A stretch of 64,000 bases of DNA, from the NCBI GenBank assembly GCA_034008185.1, contig CM067082.1, positions 103,349,311-103,413,310 of the forward strand, written 5' to 3'. This stretch comes from Gorsachius magnificus (lineage: Eukaryota; Chordata; Aves; Pelecaniformes; Ardeidae). The notes beneath the pieces are model-generated. The model made no database searches. It was given only the letters and a program-made list of their open reading frames with translations, and was not told where the DNA came from. Below, in pieces: positions 39,484 to 51,700 of the stretch (the first letter of the stretch is position 1; each line of letters starts with the position of its first letter). The translations under genes were made by a program, and so were the position numbers.

Positions 39484-40084
39484 GGCAGGCATCTCAGGAG
39501 TGTGGCCAGCAGGAGTAAGGAAATCATCCTTCCCCTGTACTCAGCACTGGTGAGGCCACACCTTGAATGCTGTGTTCAGTTTTGGGCCTCTCACTGCAAG
39601 AAGGACATTGAGTTGCTGGAGCATGTCCAGAGAAGGGCAACGAAGCTGGTGAGTGGTCTGGAGCACAAGTCTTATGAGGAGCAGCTGAGGGAACTGGGGT
39701 TGTTTTGTTTGGGGAAGAGGAGGCTGAGGGGAGACCTTATCACCCTCTACAACTGCCTGAAAGGAAGGTGTAGTGAGGTGAGTGTCTGTCTCTTCTCCCA
39801 AGTAACAAACAGTAGAACAAGAGGAAATGGCCTCAGGTTACACCAGGTGATGTTTAGATTGGATATTAGGAAAAATTTCTTTACCAAAAGGGTTGTCAAA
39901 CACTGGAACAGGCTGCCCAGGGAAGTGGTTGAGTCACCATCCCTGGAGGTATTTAAAAGACATGTTGATGTGGTGCTTAGGGACATGGTTTAGCAGTGGA
40001 CTTGGCAGTGTTATTTCTACGGTTGGACTCGATGATCTTAAAGGTCTTTTCCAACCTAAATGATTCTATGATTCTGTGATTCTA
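39484..40084 (+). mobile_element. CR1 LINE, shorter 5'-truncated copy
   Basis: A second CR1 3' end, on the plus strand and so antisense to POU6F2. Similarity to the other copy starts near GTGTGGCCAGCAGGAGTAAG and runs to the tail at about 40060-40084, with three imperfect 8-bp units (ATTCTATG, ATTCTGTG, ATTCTAAC). The 3' UTR signature GGTCTTTTCCAACC is present. The exact 5' junction is uncertain by about 10 bases. It retains only the last 164 or so codons of ORF2. Confidence 0.94.
39492..39993 (+). pseudogene. CR1 ORF2 C-terminal fragment, diverged
   Basis: The frame stays open from [20 protein letters not shown] to VLRDMV and a TAG stop, and it aligns without gaps to the CR1 fragment at 14601-15402. 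By hand count 34 of 164 residues differ (about 79 percent identical). Several changes are Tyr-to-Cys or Arg-to-His, the pattern expected of neutral transition mutations. An upstream in-frame ATG at 39361 lies in unrelated flanking DNA and is not part of the element. No function is expected. Confidence 0.9.
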
Positions 40085-41976
40085 ACGACAGGCCCCATTA
40101 TCCTCAATATAGCCTTGAACTTCTCCCATTTTTACCAAGCCATGAAAAATTAAAAATGGTAGCAACAGGGTAAAAAGATGAGGGAGAGAACAAAACAAAA
40201 CCTGTGGCCTGATCTTGCAAGGGCTGTAATGCTCTTAGTCCCTATGAAGCTCCCAGGGACTGAAGGCCATTCCTTACCAGCTGGGACACATGCACAGTAC
40301 CATGTTGAACATGGAATACTTCATCAGTCGCTGAAGAATAAAAATTGACTAAAAAACTTTATCTAAGAAGTGACATGAGATACTGCTTAATAGCTGTGGT
40401 ACAGGAGCGATCTCCAGCATAGGTCACTGGGTTGATGCAGAGGTGCTGTACTAGGTGCTGTAACCTCACTGTGAGCAGAAGATGGAGGTGTTCTTTCTTC
40501 TGATAAGGGATCAGTGCAGAGAGACTATGCAACTCCCTCCACATGAGAAATTGTAGAAGATTTGGGAAGCGAACTCTAATTTGGTAATTTGTCACACTAC
40601 AAGCCATTCCTGAATTTAGACACCACTAGCAAGGTACATTATGTTTGCCTGCTGTTGACTAACAGTAGCTCTATTTTGCTGTCTTTAAGAATCTTGCATT
40701 ATTTTTATTATTTGCTGTGCATAGATAGGAACAGCTGTATTTAGTTGTGTTCATTCCAAAACACACCACAGTATTAGTAGCTGTTGTGGTTTTGTAAGCT
40801 TAAGCTAACTATAGGTCAGTTTAAGGAGATCTACCTATATCCCTCTTTCTAGTTTGTTTATTTTACTTGCAGAGGGATTAAAACCAAAGTTAAACAGCAG
40901 GTAAGACACATTTCTGGACCCTGCAGTTGGTCATCTGCTGCGGATGGACTGACTGCTCATTTTTAATTTGCAGTAAAATGAGGGAGGCAGAATATCAGAT
41001 TTCTTTCCTGTCTTTATAGCTCATCAGACAAACATGTTGCTGCTTCAGGTACTAATCCTAGCTTGGCTGTGCTTGGCATCTATCACCTTCGCACAGCAAC
41101 AGTGAATTAGCTGCTCTTTGAGTGCTCATGTGCTTCCACCTGCCTAAATTTCCGGCTCACTGTTGAAATAAACAACCTGGCTATTCACATAGATAAACTG
41201 CTCATCAGTAGAAAATTTTGGGTGGGAGACTTAGGGAGAAGATTTTATAGGCAATCCTCATGCACAGGCTGTAAAGTCAGTCACAATTCTGTGTTAGGAT
41301 GAAGCTCCATCGACAGCTGAAAAGAAGGGCTGAGGAGTCCAGAAAAGTGGTGGCATTGCTCTGCTCAGTCAATGCACTATTCACTTCATGGCTTTCAAAA
41401 GCACATCAGGAACCCCTATGCTTAAGCTGCTTCTGCAAGGTTAATTGTTTTTAATTTGAAAGGGATACACAGCAATTAATATATGAACTTCCACTTAAAT
41501 AATTTATTTACTTATGTGGAGTAGGATTCCCCACTTATAGAAAGTGAACAAACCCCAGAAGATAAATTTCCAATTGGCCAAAAATCTATGTAAAAATCAT
41601 TCACTATTTCCATCCACATATTCAGTCAGAACAGAATGTTGTTGCCCTTCTGATGCAGTAACTAGTACCTTATTACCCTTATCAATGGAAATACTTGCTT
41701 TTCCAGACCAGATGATGGAAGAAAAGTGGAATTTTGTTGCTCATCAGTAGTTCTCAAAAAACCTCACAAGAAGCTAGTCTTTGCTTTCCCTAAGGCGACA
41801 TTCCCTTCTTTTTTTTTAATATTCAGGATAATGAAATATCATTTTAAATAAGGGTTTAGGTAATCAGCTGAGTGTGTTTAGCCATACCAAACCTGAATGA
41901 TGCTACAAAACATTCTTCTCATTGTTTGTTATCTTCAGGTTCCTCAGTCTTTTAAACAAATTCAACAGGGTGAATG

Positions 41977-41994
41977 CACACACACACACACACA
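41977..41994. repeat. (CA)9 microsatellite
   Basis: A pure dinucleotide run of nine units, likely polymorphic. Confidence 0.9.
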
Positions 41995-43876
41995 AAAGTA
42001 TTTACCAACACACTAAGGCTGTTATAAATACTAAATACACCTGCTGCTAATGTTATCCTTTTGAGAATTGCAACAGAATCCTGCAGAACTTGCTCTAAAA
42101 ATACAGACAATTCAAAAGAGAATGTATGCTAATAGGTATATTTTATTCATCCTACAAGAAACATACTGGCAGTGAGATTGTGCGAAGTTTCCATAGAACC
42201 ATTATACTTTTCTCTTAAATTTTTCTTCTGTTATATATAAACTTTTCATAAAATAATGCAAAAGGTAACTTTTGATTTGATTGATTTTGATTGAACTTTT
42301 AACTAACTGTAAAGAATTAAGAAAATTTTGAAGATAATGAAAACATTGGTCATCATGCGGAACAGGTTGCTAATGTATAGGCATAGGTAATGATGTTTGG
42401 CTGGGAGGGGGAGGGCGAGGGGAGAGAATTTACTGTTCACAAATTTCCTTACTTGTGAAATCAGTGGATTTCTCATCCTCCTGAGGAAGCCCAGAGAGGC
42501 GTAGGTGAAAAATACTACATAAATACTGGGCAAACACCGTTACTAGATTTACTACAGTAACTCCAATGTCAATTAAATGGAGATGAGCTTGTTCCAAAAT
42601 AGTGTATTTAAATGAAAAGCCTAGACCATTCAACAGTACAAAATAGAGAAACACATGTCAGTTCTGATACAAGATCTGGCTTTTTGCTTAAATTGACTTC
42701 CGATTTAAAAAGTTAGAGGAAAAAGTGCTTCTCAAATGGGATGAACTATCTATCATTGCAACCCTGAGAACAAAAGGTGGCACAGTTAGTGCACACGGAA
42801 ATCTGAAACCACTACTTCAGATTCGTTTTGCCAAGTTTTAACTAAGTAGATGCAAAAAACTGTTCCTTTCATTTTCAGTGCCAGGTATTTTGTCTTTACT
42901 CTGTTGATTTTAATAGCTCGCTCAGAAGCTTGGAAATAAATGTTTCTTCCATCATCAATTTAAAACTTTTCCATTTGCCAACTATGTATGTTTTTTCTAC
43001 TGTGTGTTTTCAATGAAGCTGAAATTAATATGGTTCCCTTTGATTTTCCATCCAAGCACCAGGGAGCATGGGGCAAGCTATGCTTTCATCTCCATCCTTG
43101 AGGCAGAGCCAGGTCCAGCATCATGTGACCACAACAACACTCTTTTCTTTCCCTCTCTCCCACAATCTTTCAAAAAAGGCAATTTTTGGACTACATGGAA
43201 AGACCAGGTCTACAGTGGTCCTCCAGCATTCTGCAGGGGAGGGCAATTCCTATGGCCATCAATTCCAGTAGTTCAACTGCTGTTCTTCCAATACAGAGCT
43301 CCTGCTTTGAGCAGATACAGTCCCAGTAGCCTCTTTTTCCTACCAGTTGTAGACATTTACTTCTTTATAGCGTATGGAACTATAATGGCAGTCCAGCAAT
43401 CCTCACCTTTGAATAGGGGACAGATGCAAATTTGGCTAAACATCGTTGTCAGAAACCCTTATTCACGTGACTGTGGGCAAACACAGTTGTGTAAATTCCT
43501 GCCTTTATTTTTTCAGAAATGTTTAGGGGTATTTTTTTGCCAATAGCTACCCAATCATTAAAGCTGATCAGAACTGCATCAGAAAAATGCCTGCAAAGGT
43601 AAGACCCATAAGTGAAGGCAAGTGTTCTTTAAGCAATCATCCAGTGCAACACATTTCATTCGGAGGTTTGCAGCATACACTGCTGGCCATTTTATGTCTT
43701 TGGATTATGGATCACACAGATTTCCAATTCATAAAGAAACTAATGCCAGGGAAGTATCTTATGCTTTAATGTTTTGCACTGGGAAACTAAGATGGGAAGC
43801 CAAGAACCTCTTGTGTCTGTCAATCAACACTGGTCCATGGACCAGTACAGACAAAACCAGAAGTAATTTCCAACTC

Positions 43877-43893
43877 TTTTTTTTTTTTTTTTT
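43877..43893. repeat. Poly-T run (17 T)
   Basis: A pure homopolymer with no attached retroposon recognised. Confidence 0.9.
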
Positions 43894-44596
43894 AAAGCAG
43901 CAGTGTTCTTAAATAAATTAATTCTAATAGCCCTTAATTACCTTGCACAGTGAAATGACATCTAACTTTTTGCAATCATAGTGCTAGGAGCATTTCTGAT
44001 TTAACTGATGCTGCAACAGTTTTCAGATTTGATCACAGTATATCCATGAAATAGATAAGCTTTAGATCCCTGGACAATTCTGTCACTTCTTTCAGCTGCA
44101 ACTGGGAGTGACCTTTTTGTCATGTACTGTCTGATGGGTGCCTTGCAGACCTGCATCCCACTTGGCTGAAAAGGCTTGGTTTGCCCCCTGCCATAAAAGC
44201 ACTCAAAAGAAATAGCCCTGAGAAGACCATGGGGGAAATGTGCAAGCCACTGCCTGTGCCTTGTGCAAGCATGCGTATGAATACAGAGCACATGCCACAG
44301 AGCAGCTCAGTCTGCTGAGATTCTGAAGAGTGCCCTTGGCTTACGTACTGATCTGAAACTTTAATCTCCCCGTGGAACACTTTAATCAGAAACCATTTTC
44401 ATAATTTGTAAACACTGCCAAATGTTTGATTTCAGGCTGTTTAAGTGATCAAACCTTCTGGTGGAAAATAAAATAAATAATAATCAAACCATCAGACAAA
44501 GAAAGTAGTTATAAATAATTAAATATGCTGTACTGACAAATACTATTCCCACCTGGATGCTGTGCTTCCAAGATGGAAAAGAGAGTTTTCCTAATT

Positions 44597-44613
44597 AAAA
44601 AAAAAAAAAAAAA
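44597..44613. repeat. Poly-A run (17 A)
   Basis: A pure homopolymer just upstream of the MIR-like SINE, with no clear relation to it. Confidence 0.9.
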
Positions 44614-44649
44614 TCCTGTATGACAGAACAAGTTAGATGAGAAGCAGGG

Positions 44650-44860
44650 AGTTAGGACTGTCTTCTGGATGAAGATCAGCACCCGGGAATTGACTTCCTA
44701 TTCCTGAACCTACATTACCTGCACCACCTTGGGCACAGCAGTTGATCTGCCTGCCTCACCTTCCTTTCTATAAAAGAAAAGTAGGGATAATAAACTTCAC
44801 TTCCCTCACCATGGGAAGCTAAATTAGTGAAGTACAGCAATGTGCGCTAAGATCCTCAAA
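44650..44860 (+). mobile_element. MIR-like SINE fragment
   Basis: The blocks CACCTTGGGCACAGCAGTTG, a CTGCCTCACCTTCC block, and TAGGGATAATAAACTTCACT (44785-44804) follow the order of the MIR core. After these, CACCATGGGAAGC and GAAGTACAGCAATGTG resemble the downstream part, where the consensus has a TGTAAAGCGCTT-like sequence. The 5' end is too diverged to place. Confidence 0.62.
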
Positions 44861-47530
44861 ATGAAGGGGGTCAAAGATACACAAAGTTTTCTTTCCACAT
44901 GGAAAAGGTTGTTAATAGAGCTACCTCCTACACTGTGTTAATGAGAGATAGATGGTTTAAAAGCACCCATTTATTTTCTTTTTTTCCCACTTTTTGATAA
45001 TGTCTGGGTAATGCTTTTATTCCCAGCAGCTCATAAGACTTTTTGAGATCTCCAATAATACAAATGTCTTTTAAGATGAACTCTCAGCTCAGGCACATTT
45101 TAGGCACTTGTCTCACACTGGGTTTAAAGGATACCTCGGAATGAAAAGCAATCCCAGATTTCCTGGAAGACTAGTACTTAAGAGTTCATTGCACACCACT
45201 GTGAGCACCTCTATCTTCAGACACACACTGATGGAGCCAGCTAAACCAAACTAGCCAATGATAATAACAATTAAAAAATCCACAAGAAAATTTCACCGAC
45301 AAGGCGGCACACGTAATAAAGTGATTCCTCCAGTGCAGTAAACCAGGCCAAAGAAACAGGATGACAAAAGAAAACTATGAAAGGAAAACAAATTCAAAGG
45401 TGATAACTATAGGACCCCAGTGGGCTTGTTATGTGAACAGACTTCAGGTAACCACATCCTGCTGCTGTGATGTTTCATAAATTCTGTCATCTTGTTAAGA
45501 GGCTGAAGACTACTGACCTCACTTCCTCCGCTAATAAGACTGCTGCTTTGTGCCCAGACTTTTATTATGCTGATGAAATTTGAACGATTGTGTGAGCCTT
45601 CTTCCTTCCTGCACCAATGATTACTGCCTCCCAAACTACAGAAAAACAAATAGGAAATGGAAACTCCTCTCCCTCTCTTGTTCAACGGCCCCTTCTTTCC
45701 CTCTTCTTAACCCCTTGCAAAATAATTCTCAGGCTTTCAGGACCAGAGATGCTAAGGCTTGCTTGGTTTTGTTTCTGAATATATTACAAGCGGTAATAGT
45801 AATAAACCAAGAAATCTGAGTAGTCTTTATGATGTTCACATATAGGTGTGACATTTATACCTGCAATAAAGACCTTCATGTGTTATAAAGCCATGGCAAC
45901 ATTCAGCCGTTTTGTCCACTGAGAACACATCATGAGGGTCAGAAAGCCGAAGAGAGAGCAGCCACGTGAGGTGTTTTGGAGGTACTCTCCAAGCACAAAG
46001 CCTACACCGGCTGCATACTCAACAGCTATCCTTACTGCAGCTCAAAATAGGAGAAAACAGTTACTCCTCTTAGCACTTATTTCTGAAGAGCAAAATATGC
46101 AAAAGTGGCTGAGACCAGGTCCAGCCCAGCTGGCTATAGCCACTCATGATCATGAAAATTCAAGAGAAGGACAGGCCTGTGACTTGTCCTGTCCATATTT
46201 TGTACCCTTTTCTTCCCACTCTAAAAAGGCACAAGATGAATGAAGGCAGAGTCATCCCTTCCTTACACATGACAGGGAAAAAAAATGCGCTCACACCGTA
46301 AAAACCACAGAAGGCTTGTCCATCAGCTGCTACAGCTTTGACTGTTCATTCATGTAAGTGTGTACCAAGGATGTACCTTTAAAATTTTACAGCATGCAAC
46401 TTAAAAAAAGGACCAATCATTATTTCCTTCACAGCAATCACTGGCACTGAGCAACAACAACAACAAAAGCCCTCGTAGACCCTTCCTTTTCCCTCAGACA
46501 ACCTCTTGTCCTTAAAAGCTAAAAACCTCCTGATGATCACCTCTTGCAGCTAGTGAACTGTGTTACAGATGCACATGCTGGCTAGCCTTACCTTTAGTAT
46601 CTCAAAGCAAAAATGCTGCAAATAAAAATATACAAATCAACATGGCTGATGAGGACAGGAGGACAAACTCTTCTCTGAGTTTCACAGAGCAATGAGAGCA
46701 GTGTCAGTGAATTTACACTTCTGAAACCAAGAGGAAAAGGTGGCCTTTACTTAGTTCTAAGAGCTTTTTGTCTTGTGGATCTGATTTTCTCTTTGCTTCA
46801 GCTGTGCCACTAACACTGTACTTGGTACTTGCTTTGCCACCCCCAATACATAACACAAGCAGACGTCTGCTGTCTAGACTTACTGTCCTTTCCAATAATG
46901 AGGGTATACAAACTCTTAATAGTGTACACAGCAATAAAAGTTGAAATAAAACAGTAAAACCCAAAACAAAAAAAAATACCATTAGAAGCCTGAAAATACT
47001 GGTTTCTTGCTGGTTTCTCATAGCTCCTGCCTGGGATCATATTTCACCTTTACTGTGTTGACGCTCTTATTAAGCAAAGGCAGCTTATATTTAACAATTC
47101 CATTATTTTCTTTTCTACATTACATAAGACTGCATTAGGAGCCCGCTGTGTGTTTTCAGGCAGACCCAATCTGTTCTGCCTTGCACAGTCCAGGCATTAC
47201 CTTCCAAAATGGCCCTGCCAAGCCTCAGGCACCACCAGCAGCTGCTCCGCACCGCTCTTTGTGCCAGGGACACTGCACTGCGCACTTAGGAGGAGGATGC
47301 CAAGCTGCTGTTTATTTATGTCACCCTCCAAAGCCCCAAAGACACCACAGGCATTTATGAATTGCATGTATGAGCTGTTTTATCGGTGTATTTCTTTTAA
47401 CCCCATCCTGTCCTGATTGTCCATTTCCTCCATCCTTTTTCTCTCTCTCTTCTTCAAGACTACCTTCTGTTTTGTGTGGTCTTGCATGCAACACAGACAT
47501 TTATTCTTCTTGGGCTACATATTCAAAAAA

Positions 47531-47592
47531 AGGAAGATGGAAAGAAGGAAAGAAAGAAAGAAAGGAAGAAAGGAGGAAAGAAGTAAGAAAGT
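47531..47592. repeat. GAAA/GGAA purine microsatellite
   Basis: Imperfect GAAA and GGAA units on the plus strand over about 60 bases. Open frames crossing it are artefacts of the repeat. Confidence 0.9.
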
Positions 47593-47924
47593 AACAGAGA
47601 ATAGTAAGAATCCAGAGTCAAATGTGAGTGGCACAGCTATAATTCTTTATGAAGCAGCAGGTAAGATTGATTGTCAAGGGTCAAAAGGCTAGGTCAAACT
47701 CCGCTCATTCGTCAGCTGAATGTCATTTTTGTTTTCCCTGTCACCAGATAGCTTTAAAAAAAATTGCAACTCCTTCCTCATTATCTGGGACTTGGCTCCT
47801 TTCCTGCCATCCAGTATTAATGAAACTGTGCTTCAAGCCTGGCCTTCATCTTTGAGGTTCTTCTTCATGTACTTCTTCCCTTTCTTAAGTACTACAGAGT
47901 GAGGACAATTTTAAAGATCATTTT

Positions 47925-48760
47925 CTCGCACAGAGAAGTTGGAAAATTGCCGCTACAGTGAGAATGATTTGAAAACATACATGCAGTATAAACGTCTGAA
48001 TGAACAAAAATGTAATTAAATCATAGCAGGTCCAAAGCCCACACAGCGATGTAATTGAATCATGGTTAAATCCGTGCACCTCATATGGAATCCTTAAAAA
48101 ACCAACACGATACAATATTTTGAAATCATTTATGAGGAAAAAAACCCCTTTTTGTTATAATTACAAGCTGTGCACCACTGGAATAATGCTAATACTGAAA
48201 TTATCCATCGATTTACTGTGAATATGATTTATATATGCCTGATTCAGATAAAAACATAGCCAATAATTCCCTTAAAAAGGACTAAACATCTAAATTAATT
48301 GAAGTTAAATTACACCTACGTGGTGAAGTTTCAGCTGGCCTGAAATAGGATGCCATTTCAAGCCAGCAGTTGGTGACCCAAAGGACGCTTTCTCAAATAA
48401 AACCGTTTTGTGTCAAAGGTAAGTTTAGGTGCAATTATCCTCTTGTGCATTTATATAAAGGCAATACTCTTGTGTTTATCGAGTGCTTTTCACAGAGGGA
48501 TCTCAGGGTAAATTACACAAATAATTAAACCTCATCTAAAGCCTATCCATACAAGGACTGCCTCTGTGTTTAGAGGAACAGAATCAGGAACCCTTTGGTG
48601 ACAGAATGAGAGGATTTATTAAATTAATTTCCATTAAACACATTGCTGCACAGGGTGATTTAAGTATGTTGACTAATTGACATAATACCTCCTTTTAGCT
48701 AGAAAAATGACCTTTTAAAATATTTATAATCACTCTTGGGCAAAAATATCCTGAAATCCT
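47925..48760. promoter_or_regulatory. Candidate conserved noncoding element / enhancer, TAATT-rich
   Basis: About 800 bases with no usable frame but many homeodomain-type core sites: TGTAATTAAATCAT (48011-48024), TGTAATTGAATCAT (48050-48063), AAATTAATTGAAG (near 48290), AAATAATTAAAC (near 48520), AAATTAATTTCCATTAA (near 48620) and CTAATTGAC (near 48673). There is no microsatellite or transposon signature and occasional CpGs persist. This texture is common in conserved elements within introns of developmental regulators. Conservation cannot be tested here, so the call is inference. Confidence 0.35.
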
Positions 48761-51700
48761 GTGCTAAATCTGTACGGAATAACATTTCACACTAGTCTAA
48801 TTTCCCTGCACCAGCAAATGTGGTGACTTCAGTGAAACTATCTGCATGAATGGCATCTCAGACAGGAAATACAAAATGTTTTGCGAAACCAGATCAGTTT
48901 TAACTGTAAAGAAAAGATCAAAATATATGACAACTCATAACAAAAAAGAAAAGGTTCTGATTTCAAAATACTTAGTGAACTATCCACCTCCAACTTGGGA
49001 GAGCTATTTCAAGGCCTGGCTGCTGCAGGAACACAGGGCAGTCCTGTTTGCTTTCAACCACAGGTGGAAGATAATACCCACTAAAAATGTACAGAATTCA
49101 GCTCATAGAGTAGTGGATTGAAGAATTATTTAAAATAGAGACATGAGGTTCACAAGTCGACAGTAATTAGTTAATCCAAAATTTGAGAGTACCTGGCTCT
49201 CCTGGGATAACAATGGTAGAGTTTAGAACGGACCAATTTTGGGAACTACTGATATTTTTTGACCTGACTGGGTTTTCAGGACATCGAAAATATGATGTGC
49301 TTCCAAAACATTAGCCAAAACAACTCAGTTTTGACTAACTCTCAAAGAAGATAAAATTAGAGGAAATTTTGACATGAGAAAAGAAGTGAAGGGAAGAGAA
49401 AAACCATTCTCATTGCAAAACTAAGTTTTCCTTCAGGATGCTTTTCTTTACTCCAAATTTCCAATGGCAACAAAATTTGAATTTTCAACTTTGAGATTGG
49501 ATGAGGATGGCAAAAATTAAAATTTGAATAGAGGGCTTGTCATTAAAATAATTTTGCTTACAGCACTGTGTTTGACTGTACACTGCTTTTCTAGCCACGT
49601 TTCAGTGTGGACATCCTTCTGCATGTGTGCTGCAGTGTATCAGTTTAAAACCTGGAGTGACTCTACATCACTAATGTGGGAAGCAGCACTGTAGGATCAG
49701 GCCAAGTGTATGGATAAAAGTAATTGGAAAACAGAGTTGGGCACTGTCTAGGAGAGCATTTTTTGTTACGTAAAATGACTGATTATGAGATCCCAGCTGG
49801 GTTTTGCATAGGGCCTTGCTCACTAAAATATTAATAGATGACATTTAGATAAACGGTACAACAGAACCATGATACTGTGCTGAGAACTGCCACCATAAAC
49901 ACATTTTACTTCCTTGAACGAATACTAATTTGTAGCAGGCTGTTGCCAAACTGCCATGCTTTCTCCTGACAAGCTACAGCCTTCACTACTACCCACAGCT
50001 CTTAGGAATTGCACAGCTTGTTTTTTTGGTCACATCAAGTGCAGAAATTAGCTGAGGAGGCAGTGAGTCCTTCTCTGTGGCTCAGGTGGGAGTGGGGAGC
50101 ACTGAGAACCCCTGTGGATATAACACAGGCAGCTGCTTTCTTCAATAGTCTAGAAGTGACATAGATTGTCAAGCAATACTTTCAGGTGTGGTGAAACCCA
50201 AAGTTTCAGCTTCATAAGTGCCACTCAGCATTGCTCCCCTCAATTAGCTGAGGAACATTTGTTAACTACATGGAACCCAACAACAAATGTTAAATTTTTA
50301 AGGAAGGAGAGAAGATGGTACATGAGCCTTCACGTCTGCTGAAAGTCAGTTAGTTCACCCATGATACTCTTTGCTTCGTCTTACTCTGAACCAGCCCCTT
50401 TGCTCCCTCCTTTCTCAAAAAATCACTTTTTTAATTTCCTTTTTGTTTCCCGTATTTTTTCCCTCTGTTTCCTTTCATTCTGTGACTCCTCAGGGTTCCC
50501 TGTATGGATTCACTCTAGGCCATCATATGACATCTTTACAACTCCATTGCGTGAAACTGAACCATATGAGTGAAAAGCAGCTGAATTCCTCTCAATTTTG
50601 GCAACAGCAGTTTGAAAGCTGCCCACTGAGATGAATTTTTGAAAAATTTCCATGCTATTTGCCATGTTATTGAGGCCGCCAGTTTTACAGAGAGACAATG
50701 AGATAAATTTTACTCTTGTCTGCCTGAGGACTCTTCCATGCTTTTTGGCCTTTCAGTTGTTGTATAATTAATAGAGAAGGAGAAAACTGTAGTAAGCTGC
50801 TCTATCCTTGAATAGGATATTAGTAGCACTTTGTTCTCACCATTGCTTTAATCGGACATGAGTGACATTTCTACTGCAAACTGACCCTCCATGCCTGGTT
50901 CTTCCATGTTATTTTTAACACTGATGTTCAGGTAACTTAAAACCATTTCTAAGCAGACTTTTCCTCACAGAACTTTGCCCTCTCACCTCCACTTTCTTTC
51001 TTTTGCTGTTTTCTGCAGTATTACCATCAGTTGCTAACGGCCTTGTTATTGCGACATGAACAACACTTCATTCTTCTACTTAGCTGCATGTCACCTCTAC
51101 ACACTTTGCAGATCCACATAATACAAAATACCATCCCTTTTCCTTGTCATCAGTCTCACGCTGAGCCTGTTTTCCTAAGTGATGGAGTACCTTTTCACCC
51201 CATCTGCATATGGCATCCCATCTCATCTCCAACCCCCCCTTCCTATACTCACAACTGATGTGGTTTTCCGCTTTCAGAATCTTTTTGAGGTTTTGAACCT
51301 TAATGCACTGACATTTCTATTCTTTCCTGACTTTGTATTCAGTTCTTTAAGGTTTACATTTTCTTCATGAAATTTACTTAAACCTGTCACTCCAGCATTT
51401 TTACAACTCTCTCCAGTCATTACTTGGGCCTGATACTGTATTCCTTCTGTCTGATCTCCCATGATGAACCCTAGGTTTATGGTGAAACAGCATAAAATGA
51501 CATATATGTTCCGATCATGCTGATTTATCTCTTTCAATACCTCACTTCCTTCTGTGGTTGTCCTTTAGGAGTCCTCAAAGACAGTCCTAAAATTCTACAT
51601 CATGAATTCTGCAAATGAATCCAGAACTGGATTTTTCTAAAAACATCAAGGAACCAACAAGCATAGACTTTGCAAGCCAGAAGGGCAGGCTTTAGAAAGA

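Larger units (their letters stand above)
40085..47924. other. Intronic sequence block: contents
   Basis: The block holds (CA)9 at 41977-41994, a T-run at 43877-43893, an A-run at 44597-44613, the MIR-like SINE at 44.7 kb, a relatively GC-rich patch at 47150-47300 and a purine microsatellite at 47531-47592. The 180-codon frame at 43004-43546 has no domain, no splice context and no biased composition. No gene is supported. Confidence 0.6.

Noticed and set aside
39541..39986. Minus-strand frames of 79-86 codons
   Set aside because: They are antisense shadows of the plus-strand CR1 fragment.
43004..43546. Plus-strand open frame of 180 codons
   Set aside because: It is the longest non-LINE frame in the window, but it has no recognisable domain, no repeated or conserved pattern, and mixed Ser/Phe/Pro content typical of random intron. 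A chance frame of this size is acceptable in 64 kb read six ways.
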